From Streptomyces sp. HUAS ZL42 (GTDB lineage: Bacteria; Actinomycetota; Actinomycetes; Streptomycetales; Streptomycetaceae): a DNA stretch of 64,000 bases. The stretch lies in the NCBI RefSeq assembly GCF_040782645.1, contig NZ_CP160403.1:1-64000 (forward strand), read 5' to 3'. Made by a program: the position numbers and the translations under genes. The notes below the pieces were generated by a model. The model did no database searches. It saw only the letters and a program-made list of their open reading frames with translations, and had not been told where the DNA came from. Positions 8,861 through 17,705 of the stretch are shown here, one piece after another; positions within the stretch are counted from its first letter, which is position 1; each line of letters opens with the position of its first letter.

Positions 8861-10014
8861 GGCCGCTCCCGCAAGGAGGCGACATGCTCGACCGCGGCGC
8901 GCAACTCGGCGTCGCCGACGGTGCGGTAGGCCTGCATCGACAGCGGGGAGACGTGGCCGAGCAGACGCTGCACCACGTCGCGGTCCACGCCGTCACGCAG
9001 CCAGCGCGTGGCCGCCGCGTGCCGCAGCATGTGCGGGCGGCAGGCATGGCCGACCCGGCCGGCCAGCCGGTCGAACATCTCCTTGGTGTTCGGATACGAC
9101 ATCGGCCTGCCCCGCGCCGTGCGGAACAGGTTCACGAACACCATCGGCTCGGACGCCGCCCCTGGCAGCCGGTCACGTTCGTACTGGTAGTCGGTGTAGA
9201 GGGCGACCAGGTCGGCGGTGACGGGCACGCTGCGCGGGAAGCGGGACTTGGCCAGGGCCCGGTTGGGATTGTCGGTGCGGCGGCGGACGTGGAGGTGCGG
9301 GCCGTCGACTCCGCAGCCCACCGGCCGTGAGGAGGCGAGCAGGTGCAGGTCTTCGCGGTGCAGGCCGAGCGCCTCACCGATCCGCAGCCCGGTGCACGCC
9401 AGCAACGCGATCAGGAAACGGTCCCTCGCCCGCGGCACGGACGCGATCATGTGGCGGATCTGGGCGGAGCTGAGGTCCTCGTAGCCGGCCTGGACGGTTT
9501 TGAAGCGGAACGCGGCCGCCTGGATCTGCCGGCGCTCGCCCCGCTCCCCCACGTCGAAGCCGGGCGGGATGAACCGCAGCAGCTTGGGCTGGGCCAGCAG
9601 ATCGGTCGTCCCCGACGACACCCAGCCGTGCAGGGCGCCGAATCGCAGGAACTCTGACACCACCGTCAGCACCGCGTTCGCCGTTCCCCGCGACCGGCAG
9701 CGGACCCCCTCAGGCACCAGGCGCCCGTTGCGGGCAGGCAGTGGCGCCTCGATGAGCCACTGCTGCAAACCGCACAGGCCCAGAAAACCGGGCGCACTCC
9801 ACGCAAGACGCCTCGCACCGCAGTAGTTCAGGTAAAGGGCCAGGCGTCCTGCGTAGACGCGCTCGGTGTTCGGCGAACAGCCCCTCGCACGCAGCGAGGC
9901 GAGATAGCCGGTCGCTTCCAGGTGCAGGGCATAGCTCTCGGACTCCACCACCACCCAACGCACAGTGCCGGATATAGGCGAAATAGCACGTTCTGCCCTG
10001 TAGGCGGTCTCCAC
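8857..10014 (-). CDS. Tn554-like tyrosine recombinase TnpA
   Basis: A 385-residue site-specific recombinase. The N-terminal SAM-like core-binding domain spans about residues 30-120. The catalytic domain has TGLRIGEALGLHRED (Arg I), PHMLRHAAATRWLRDGVDRD (His-x-x-Arg), LLGHVSPLSMQ and the tyrosine in AYRTVGD. It would cut and rejoin DNA together with TnpB. Its stop overlaps the tnpB start (8857-8860). The reading frame is intact, unlike that of its partner. The start may lie at one of several codons within the first 30 residues. Confidence 0.8.
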   Translation of the reverse strand: METAYRAERAISPISGTVRWVVVESESYALHLEATGYLASLRARGCSPNTERVYAGRLALYLNYCGARRLAWSAPGFLGLCGLQQWLIEAPLPARNGRLVPEGVRCRSRGTANAVLTVVSEFLRFGALHGWVSSGTTDLLAQPKLLRFIPPGFDVGERGERRQIQAAAFRFKTVQAGYEDLSSAQIRHMIASVPRARDRFLIALLACTGLRIGEALGLHREDLHLLASSRPVGCGVDGPHLHVRRRTDNPNRALAKSRFPRSVPVTADLVALYTDYQYERDRLPGAASEPMVFVNLFRTARGRPMSYPNTKEMFDRLAGRVGHACRPHMLRHAAATRWLRDGVDRDVVQRLLGHVSPLSMQAYRTVGDAELRAAVEHVASLRERP

Positions 10015-10186
10015 ATGCCGAACGTAACCAACTCCCCCACACGCCGGAGCAGTTCACCCAAAACCACTACACAGCCAGGTGGCAGCCGTACCAAACATGC
10101 CTCACACCCAACCCACCCCTAGATAAAGATAGAGACCGAGCAGCTCATCAACGAGCTCCTCAACGGCACGGGTCCAGCAATGTCCA

Positions 10187-10421
10187 TGTAGGATCCGCGA
10201 CTTCGTGAGCACTGTCGGCGGATCATGAGCACTGTCCGAGCAAATCCGCGGCTCGGTGAGCAGTCGATCTCGTGACCTGCACGTTCGGCAGTCGGACGAT
10301 GGCGAGTTCGGGCTCCGCCGGTGCAGCGGTGCTCGTGATCGACCGTCAGCACCGCTGCTAACCGACCGCGGATTTCGGCGTTTCCGCAGGACACGCTGCC
10401 AGCGAAGTCGCGGGCCCTACA
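10187..10421. repeat. 235-bp MITE-like element with TGTAGG ends
   Basis: The left end reads TGTAGGATCCGCGACTTCG from 10187. The complement of the right end reads TGTAGGGCCCGCGACTTCG from 10421. Inside the right end, CCTGCGGAAACGCCG also occurs in the right end of the IS5 remnant at 14847, so the element looks like an internal deletion derivative of that IS family. A third TGTAGG end starts at 10426 and points the other way, back to back with the MITE. No protein is encoded; the 10.1-10.5 kb gap holds only these ends. Confidence 0.6.
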
Positions 10422-10503
10422 CCAATGTAGGTTCCGCGGATTCGTGCAATGAAGACAGTTCGTTAGCAGTGAATTAGCAAATCTGCTGCTTCCTTAGCAA
10501 TGA

Positions 10504-13500
10504 CTACGAAGCAGTAGCGGTCGGTTGTATGGCACTTCCGTCAGTCTGCGGGTCGCCGGTTCGACACGATGGTTCGGCGGTGGCGGCGAGCAGGGCGGCG
10601 TCGTCGTCGACTCGGTCGGGGGTGTTCAGTAGTTCCAGGGCCCGTTCGGTGATCTGCTGGGGGTCGGTGCGGGCGGTGGCGGGCAGCGCGCCGCAGGTCT
10701 GGCGCAGAGCCGCCAGGCGGTCGTCCAGGGACAGCGCCCGGTTCTCCATCAGGCCGTCGGTGTACAGCAGCAGGCTGGTGCCGGGCGGGAACGCCACCTC
10801 GCGGTCGATTGGGGTGCTGCCCAGACCCAGCGGCAGCGCCGGGGGCAGCTCCAGGTAGGCGGTGTCGGCGGCTATCAGCAGGGGCGGCAGGTGCCCGCTG
10901 GCGGCGTAGCGCAGGCGGTGGCGGTGGGGGTCGTAGACCGCGTAGAGGCAGGTGGCGAAGCGTTCGGTGGCGAGCGACTGCAGGTAGGCGTCCAGCCTGG
11001 TCAGCACCTGGGCCGGGCCGGCGCCCTCCAGCGCGAGGCTGTGCAGGGCGGAGCGGAGTTGGCCCATCACGGTGGCGGCTTCCACGTCGTGGCCCATGAC
11101 GTCGCCGATGGCCAGTCCCACGGCGCCGTCGGGCAGGGCGAGCGCGTCGTACCAGTCGCCGCCGACCTCGGCGCCGCGGTTGCTGGCCCGGTAGTGGGTG
11201 GCCAGGCGCACGCCGGGCATCTGGGGCAGGCGGTGGGGCAGCAGGGCGCGCTGCAGGGTCAAGGCGAGGCGGCGCTCGTTGTGGTAGCGGGTGGCGTTGT
11301 CGTAGGCCAGGGCCAGGCGGTGGGCGAGGTTCTCCAGATACTTGTGTTCGACCGCGGAGTACCCGCCGGTGTGCCGGACCAGTACCAGGGCCCCCAGCGT
11401 CTGGTCGTGGGCGTGCAGCGGCAGAACCAGTACGGCGGCGGGCGCCGGGTGTGGGCCGGCTGGGGCTGGGGCTGTGCCGTTGATCGCGTGGGTGGCGGCG
11501 GTGGCCAGGGCCTCGTGGGCAAGAAGGGGGGTGCCGGCGATGTATGCCGGGGGCGACTGCGCCGGGGCGGGTGCCGCAGGGGTGAGGTGGATGCTGATCT
11601 GGTCGGCGAAGTCGGGCAGCAGGATCTGGCCGGCAGTCTGCAGTATCTGGTCCGGGTCGAGGGTGGCGGACAGCCGCAGGCCCGCGTCGGCCAGGGAGGC
11701 CAGCACGGCCAGCTGGTTGCGGGTCTCGGTCAGGACCTGTTCGCGCAGCCGGGACAGTTCCAACCCGGTGCGGACGCGCGCCAGCAGCTGGCGCGCGGAG
11801 AAGGGTTTGGCCAGGTAGTCGTCGGCGCCGGCGTGCCGGCCCTGCACGGATTCCTCCTCGCCGGCGCGGGCGGTGAGCAAGACGATGGGCAGGCGGGCGG
11901 TGCGCGGGTCGGCGCGCAGCGCCCGGACCAGCTCGAAGCCGTCCATGCGGGGCATCATCACGTCGCTGAGCACCAGCTCCACCGGCTGGGCCAGGGCCGT
12001 CTCCAGGGCGGCCCGGCCGTCGACGGCGAGCAGCACGTCGTAGTCGGGCTGCAGGAGCTGGGTGAGGTAGGCGCGCATGTCGGCGTTGTCGTCGACGACC
12101 AGCAGGCGGGCCCGGTGGGGGCGGTCGGTTTCGTGGGGGCCGGGGGCGTGGGGCGCGGGGGCGGGCGGGGTGCGTGCCGCGGAGGTGGCCGCGGCGGGGA
12201 CGGGGTCGGCCGCCAGCCAGCCCAGCGCCTCGTCCACATAGGCCGCGGCGCGGCCGGGCCGGCCGCCTCCGCCTTCCCTGGGGATCTGGCTGGGGGATCC
12301 GGCGCCGGCCGCGGTCGGGGCCGGGCGGGGCCGGTGGGCGGCGGCGAAGGGGAGGTCCACGGTGACGGTGGTGCCCTGGCCGAGCCGGCTGTCCACGCCG
12401 ACCGTGCCGCCGTGCGCTTCCACCAGGTCCTTCACCAGCACCAGGCCGAGGCCGCTGCCCTCGTGGGAGCGGGAGCGGGCGCCGCGGATCCGGTGGAAGC
12501 GCTCGAACAGGCGCGGCAGCTCGTCCGCGGGGATGCCGGTGCCGGTGTCGGTCACGGTCAGCCGGGCCCGGTCGCCGGCCGCGGCCACCTGCACCCGGGC
12601 GCCGCCGGTGAAGGTGAACTTCAGGGCGTTGCTGAGCAGGTTGAGGATGATCTTCTCCCACATCTCCCGGTCCAGGGGCACCGGCTTGGGCAGCGGCGGG
12701 CAGTCCACCTCCAGCGTCAGCCCGGCCGCCTCGAAGGCGGAGCGGAACACCCCGGCCAGCTCGGCCGTGGCACCGGCGAGGTCGAGCGGCTCGAGGGCCG
12801 GGCGCGTCTGCCCGGCCTCGGCCCTGGCGACGTCCAGGAGGGTGTTGACCTGCTTCAGCAGGCGCAGGGCGCCGCGCTCGGCCAACTCCAGCTGCTCGCG
12901 CCGCTCGGGCCGGTCCTCGTCGGCCAGGGCCTGCTGGAGCGGGCCCAGGAGCAGGGTGAGCGGGGTGCGGAACTCGTGGCTGACGTTGGCGAAGAAGGTG
13001 GTCTTGGCCCGGTCCAGCTCGGACAGCGCCTCCGCCCGCCGGCGCTGCTCTTCGTGTGCGAGCGCGGCCGACAGCGCCCCGGCCACGGCGGAGGCGAGCA
13101 CCTCCAGGAAGTCGTGGTAGGCCCCGGCCGGTGGGAAACAGGGGTTGACGCCCACCACCAGGACGCCCTCCACCTCGCCCGCGCAGTGCAGTGGCAGGGC
13201 CAGCGCCTGCTCGACCGGGAGCCGGGTGGCCGCGGCGTGCTGCCCGGCCGTGCTGCCGCCGGTGAACGCGGCGGCCGGCAGCGTGGCCGGGGCACCGTCG
13301 GCGACCACCTGCGCCAGCTGGGCCGCCACCTGCGACCCGTCGGCCGCACTCAGCGAGACGGTCTCGGGCGCCGACCACAGCCCGGCGGAGGCCGCCGGGC
13401 GCTGCATTCCCGGCTCGGAGGCAAGGTACAGGCCCAGGAACGGGATCTCCTCGGGGTAGGAGCCCGCCACCTCGGCGACCACGCGAGCGACCTCGCCCGG

Positions 13501-14057
13501 GGTGGGCAGCCCGGCCGTGCGCGTGCCGGTCTCGCTCAGTAGGCGCAGTCGGCGCTCGCCCAGTACCCGACCGGTGGTCTCGGTGAGGATCTGCAGCACG
13601 CCGCCAGCGGTGCCGTCGTCCAGCAGCACGGGCTGGAAGGCGGAGTCGAAGTAGCACTGCTCCAAAAAGCCGTGGCGCTCCATGATGAGCATCTCATCCG
13701 GGACCAGCAGGGGCTTGCGGGTGCGGGTCACATAGTGGAAGTGGGAGCTCACGGGGTGGGCCCAGACCTCGGGGAACACTTCCTTATAGGGCCTGCCGAG
13801 CGCCCAGGGGTGTTTGGCGCCGACAATGGGTGTGGAGCCCAGGTTGTACAGCGTGGCGAATTCAGCCCCCCAGTACAGAGCCATCTCATGCTCAGAGGTG
13901 AGCATGAGGCGCAGAGTGTCCACCAGGGGCCCCGGCCAGGAGACGGGGGCCCGAGCGGCGTCGCCGCCCAGTCGATCCCGGCCAGAAGCTCACCGAACGC
14001 GCCGCCCTCGGCGAACACCCGGGCCGCCGCGGTGCGCGGGTCATCGGGCCGGGTCAT
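10504..14057 (-). CDS. PAS/GAF-histidine kinase-receiver-GAF-SpoIIE phosphatase hybrid (N-terminal frameshift)
   Basis: A multidomain signalling protein. In the open frame (1139 residues from 13923) the order is: PAS-like sensor (1-115), GAF (130-285), HisKA with SHEFRTPLTLLLG (His near 316), HATPase (N-box NLLSNALKF, GSGLGLVLVKDL), receiver (606-720, Asp in VLSDVMMPRMDG), second GAF (about 740-890) and a SpoIIE-type PP2C phosphatase (RGAEVGGDWYDAL, IGDVMGHDVEAATVMGQL). Such proteins couple autokinase activity to dephosphorylation of anti-sigma-factor antagonists. The true start is probably ATG 14057, with AGGAGGAAG ahead of it and coding MTRPDDPRTAAARVFAEGG. This frame joins the main one only if one C is added to the CCCCC run near 13957. 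As written, the first 40 or so residues of the PAS region are out of frame. Confidence 0.8.
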
Positions 14058-14227
14058 CGAGAAGTCTTCCTCCTGGCGCCTATGTGATCCGCCCGCGCCC
14101 TGACAAGGCTGCCGACGGCCACTCGCTGCGGACCTCCCGGACACATCGGACGCCGGATCCGACGGTTCCGGCCACACGTCTGCCCGAATTGCAAGGTTAA
14201 AACAATTAAGAGGCCATTTGTCCAGCA

Positions 14228-14847
14228 GTGTACGTCTGGAGCCGCACGCCGACGGCGGTGATCGTCGACTCGCAGGCCCTACGGGCGGCCGACACCATCG
14301 GCACCGACGGACAAGGTCGGGACGGCGGGAAGGATGTGGCGGGCCGCACAGGGCACGTGGCCGTGGGCTGCCCGGGCCGGCCACTGGTGGTGCTGGTCAC
14401 CGCCGCGAGCGTGCGGGAGCGCGACGCCGGGATACCGCTGCTCACCCGGCTCCGCCCACCGCACCGCAGGATCACCCTGGTGCGGGACGACGGCGGATAC
14501 GCCGGCCAGCTCCTCGACCGGGCCCGCAAACGCACCGATCATGCCACGGGGTTCGCCGTTCAGCCCCAGCCGCCCACTGCTGAAGCCACCTCAACCCGCA
14601 GTGACCCGACCCCGTGGGACCAAAGACCTCCGACGGCGCGGTCTTCGGCCACGTCGACCCAGAAACACCCAATTCGCCGGTGGGCCGGGCCACTGCAACC
14701 GCGCCGCCCCGGCGACAACGCACCGCGACCACAGCACACACCACTTGGAGAAGAATGCGCACGGCCAAGCCACCCAACCGGTGCGTATCCAGCCCAGATT
14801 CCGGCGTTTCCGCAGGAACCAGTGCATACGAAGTCGTGGATCCTACA
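14228..14847 (+). pseudogene. IS5-family element remnant
   Basis: The reading TPTAVIVDSQALRAADTIGT, then RPLVVLVTAASVRERDAG and LVRDDGGYAGQLLDRARK, is the DDE core of an IS5-type transposase with many substitutions and no proper start. Homology fades after about 14570. The element's right end lies at 14842-14847 (CCTACA), with GGCGTTTCCGCAGGA just inside, matching the MITE end at 10421. It inserted next to, or into, the 3' part of the HEAT-repeat gene. Confidence 0.6.
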
Positions 14848-14861
14848 CCCAAGGGGTTTTA

Positions 14862-15043
14862 GCAGTTTCCAGCAGCCGTTGGGCTGCCAGTTGGACGTCC
14901 TCATCAACGTCGCGGGTGAGGCGGAGGATAGCTTAGCTTCACGTACATCGGGGTCATCCGGCTACCCGCGCACGAGCGTCTGCGCGGCGTTGATCCCCAC
15001 ATCCCCGTCGCGTTGGACTACGCAGACCACAGCCGCACGGCGG
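14862..15043 (-). pseudogene. Decayed 3' HEAT repeats of the neighbouring gene
   Basis: Downstream of the HEAT gene's stop the same strand still encodes repeat units in shifted frames. These are GDVGINAAQTLVRG, followed by a TAG where the repeat has Trp, then PDDPDVREAKLSS, and VDEDVQLAAQRLLETAKT. They match the W-P-D/G-D-x-x-V-R unit of the intact repeats. So the ancestral protein was about two repeats longer, and the present stop at 15044 is secondary. Confidence 0.65.
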
Positions 15044-17032
15044 TCAGGTGTTACGTTCAGCGGGGTCATCCGGCCACCCGATCAGCATCCTCAAGGCGAT
15101 GAGCCTCACCCGCTCGTCGGCATCGTCTTTCAGGCGGGCCAGAGCCTCGCGGGTGTCAGGCTCATACGACGCCACGGCTGCCAGCTTCTGTGCGGCAAGA
15201 ATCCGGGTGCGGTGATCGCTGTCGCGGGTGAGGCGAAAGATTGCCTCACGGACGGCGGCGGCCTGACGCCACACCGCCGCCAGGCCGCTTTCAGTAGATC
15301 CCCGGACGCCGTCGTCCTGGTCGAAGCTGAGGCGGACCAGAGCATCGGCGATATCGGCATCACCGGACCACTCCGTCGCCATCACGCATACGGCAGACAT
15401 CCGCAGACCCGCAGCAGCGTTTTGGGCGAGGCCAAGAAGGAGCGCGCGGACCTCAGCATCGCCCGGCCATCCCTTCGCCAACCCACGTGCGGCATCGGCC
15501 CGGACCTGCTCGTCCTCGTCCTCGGTGACGACGCGGACCAAGGCGTCGCGGACCTCAGCATCGCCCGGCCATGCGATTGCAAGGCCAGCTGCGCACGTCT
15601 TTCTTACGCCGTCATCGAGGTCGCGGGTGAGGTGAAGGAGAATCGCGCGCACATGCGGATCATTCGGCCACCCTTCCGCCAACCCGCGCGCGGCAACTGC
15701 CCGGACGCTCTCGTGGTCTAGGTAGACCCCGTACTTGGGGACGTCGGGGGCCTCGTGGACAAGACGAACCAGAGCGTCGCGAGCGCCATCTTCCCCGGCC
15801 CACCGCTTCGCCAACCCTTCGACGGCGAGTTTTCGGATGAGGTTGTCGGCGTCGCGGGTGAGGTGGAGCAGGACAACACGGGTGTCGGCATGGTCGGGCC
15901 AGCCGTGAAGGAGACTTTCGAGGGCCATTCGACGGTGTCTACTGTCCGTGAGTCGTGTGGCGGCCAACAAAACCGCGAACTCGTCATCGGGGTTGATCGA
16001 ACCGGCGCCTATGACGGTGTGCTGCAGATCGCGGCCTGCGAGCTCCTCCTGAGTATTGAGGTCTTTTGCCTTGCTCAGCGCCGCGGCGATGTCGTCGAGG
16101 GCGGGCTGGGCCAGGAGGTCTTGCGGCACGACAGGCTCCGTCGACCTCAGCGCGTCATTACTGGGGAGTGCGAGGTCTGCTGCCTCCGGGTGCATGGAGA
16201 GGCGGTGGACCTCGGTACGGGCTTGCTCCCACAGCACTTCAAGGTTGCGCAGACGCGCGGCGGCGCGGTCGGCTTCCTCGTGGGCGCTGCGGTTGTGAGC
16301 GAGGGCTTGCTGAGTTTCATCGCGCAGCCGGGCGAGTTCCGCCGGGTCGCCGTTGCTGTGGTGGACGCGGGCCTCAAGGGTGTGATGGCCCGAGATGAGA
16401 TCCCGCAGAGCACTGATGATGCGCCACAGGGTCGCCATGAGGAACTGAGTGTCTCTCAGGGCATAGCGCAGGCGCGTTTCGTTGTGGCGGGCGCGCTCAA
16501 GATCTATTTCGAGACGCAGGACGGCGATCGTCCCTTCGGGGTGGTTCTCCCCTGAGGCTATGTCTTCTCGCTGAGGCGCGGCGCGTTCGAGATGGGTCGT
16601 GGGGCTGTCCTGGACGGCCTTGATCAATTCACGGGCTTGCTGACAAAGCTCGCGGTGGTTTTCCTGTGTGTGGCCGGCGACTGGGCTGGTGATCTTCAGG
16701 AACTGCAGGGTGAACGACCACAGCGGACTGGGCAGGGCTTTCCCCTTCAGCACCCGGTCGATGTGCGACTTGGAGTAGGCCATGGCGTTGATCGGGTGCT
16801 CCGGTGCGCTGCCGTTGCCGGCCTGCGCTGCTTTCCTTTCCTGCTCTCTGGCTACGAGGGCGAAGCGTTCGGAGATCTCCCGTGCGCCCAGGCCGGCCTC
16901 ACGGCCCTGGCGCTTCAGGAAGTTCGCGTACGTCTGCCGCGGATCGTTCTCGGAACCTTCCTGGTTGAGCGTGGTCTGCAACCCTGCCCCCGTCTCTGCG
17001 TCGGGGCCTCTCGGCCCGGAATTCCCCACCAC
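15044..17032 (-). CDS. HTH/coiled-coil/HEAT-repeat protein
   Basis: A 662-residue protein. Residues 25-120 form the helix-turn-helix-like start module seen in many Streptomyces sensor proteins (FLKRQGREAGLGAREISERF, YSKSHIDRVLKGKALPSPLW). Residues 175-300 are helical and coiled (AELARLRDETQQALAHNRSA). From about residue 365 to the end there are eight HEAT-type repeats of about 33 residues, each ending in Trp followed by P-x-D-x-x-V-R (for example WPGDAEVRDALVRVV). HEAT arrays bind proteins or nucleic acids; here they may act as a sensor. No enzyme domain is visible. The GTG start at 17032 is followed by a second GTG. The 3' end has decayed (14862-15043). A role in stress or phage sensing is speculation. 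Confidence 0.7.
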   Translation of the reverse strand: MVGNSGPRGPDAETGAGLQTTLNQEGSENDPRQTYANFLKRQGREAGLGAREISERFALVAREQERKAAQAGNGSAPEHPINAMAYSKSHIDRVLKGKALPSPLWSFTLQFLKITSPVAGHTQENHRELCQQARELIKAVQDSPTTHLERAAPQREDIASGENHPEGTIAVLRLEIDLERARHNETRLRYALRDTQFLMATLWRIISALRDLISGHHTLEARVHHSNGDPAELARLRDETQQALAHNRSAHEEADRAAARLRNLEVLWEQARTEVHRLSMHPEAADLALPSNDALRSTEPVVPQDLLAQPALDDIAAALSKAKDLNTQEELAGRDLQHTVIGAGSINPDDEFAVLLAATRLTDSRHRRMALESLLHGWPDHADTRVVLLHLTRDADNLIRKLAVEGLAKRWAGEDGARDALVRLVHEAPDVPKYGVYLDHESVRAVAARGLAEGWPNDPHVRAILLHLTRDLDDGVRKTCAAGLAIAWPGDAEVRDALVRVVTEDEDEQVRADAARGLAKGWPGDAEVRALLLGLAQNAAAGLRMSAVCVMATEWSGDADIADALVRLSFDQDDGVRGSTESGLAAVWRQAAAVREAIFRLTRDSDHRTRILAAQKLAAVASYEPDTREALARLKDDADERVRLIALRMLIGWPDDPAERNT

Positions 17033-17197
17033 GTCCCTGGGACAGTCGCGGACGCCGTGTCCGTGTGGCGTTGACCTGCCGCGTCGCGTTGGCTGTCCCC
17101 GTTGGTCCCGGCCCGTCCCGTGAGCAGTTGGGGACCACGTCCTGACGGCTCATTGTCGACTCGCATCGCCCGGCTTCGGAGGGAAGTCGGGGACGAA

Positions 17198-17482
17198 ATG
17201 GCAGGAGCCGCAGTGAGTGAAATCGATACGGAAGACCGGGAACCGTCCCAGGTGCAGGCGGCTGAACATAGCCAGACCACGGGGGACATAGTAGGGCTGG
17301 GACAGCCGTTCAATGCCGGGCTGCTCTCGCTCAGGAACTCCGGGATCAGCCTGGGCCGTAACGGACTGATCGTCCGGGCCAGCCAGCACCTGTACCTCCA
17401 ACTGTCCCTGCAGTTTCTGGGCTGGATCGTCGCTCTCTGCGCAGGTGCAGGGGTAGAGGGCGTCCTCAGACTGTTCCGGTAA
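17198..17482 (+). CDS. Small protein with C-terminal membrane segment
   Basis: 94 residues from ATG 17198, with GGGAAG-type purines upstream; the frame is open from 17102. The first half is polar and acidic (SEIDTEDREPSQVQAAEHSQ). The second half ends in a hydrophobic stretch (FLGWIVALCAGAGVEGVLRL) that could be a tail anchor. It is divergent from the HEAT-repeat gene and followed by a strong terminator. No family recognised. Confidence 0.4.
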   Translation: MAGAAVSEIDTEDREPSQVQAAEHSQTTGDIVGLGQPFNAGLLSLRNSGISLGRNGLIVRASQHLYLQLSLQFLGWIVALCAGAGVEGVLRLFR

Positions 17483-17506
17483 GAGCCGTCCGGCATACAG
17501 AAGAGA

Positions 17507-17539
17507 CCGGGTTCCCTGCGCCTATGGCAGGGAACCCGG
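17507..17539. terminator. Strong hairpin terminator
   Basis: The 13-bp perfect stem CCGGGTTCCCTGC (17507-17519) pairs with its complement at 17527-17539 around a 7-base loop. It lies 25 bases after the 17198-17482 stop and just before the ISL3 element. There is no T-run, as is usual in Streptomyces. Confidence 0.65.
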
Positions 17540-17705
17540 GCCAGCCAACGTGGACAACGCATGGCCGGGCAGGTGCTCTCCGATGCCCATGCATGAGGGT
17601 CGGCGGGGCTGATGGCGCTCTTTGAAAACGGCTCTGACCGCAGTTCCGTGAATCCCCAGGTCAGCGAAGTGAGCGAGGGATCGTTTCGGCAGAGTATGTC
17701 CCGGC

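Larger units (their letters stand above)
5776..10014 (-). mobile_element. Tn554-like recombinase module (tnpA-tnpB-tnpC order)
   Basis: Three genes run leftward with 4-base overlaps: a tyrosine recombinase (10014-8857), a second, longer recombinase with zinc-type cysteines (8860-6342), and a coiled-coil accessory protein (6345-5776). This is the gene order of Tn554-type site-specific transposons, which lack inverted repeats and make no target duplication. The outer limits are not visible. The left side is cut by IS630 at 5780, and the right side fades into a MITE at 10187. Confidence 0.7.

Noticed and set aside
6917..8929. 670-codon open frame on the plus strand
   Set aside because: Antisense of tnpB; low-complexity glycine/valine composition and no domain.
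10891..13542. 883-codon open frame on the plus strand
   Set aside because: Antisense of the kinase/phosphatase gene, with a Gly/Gln/Val-rich composition typical of a shadow frame.
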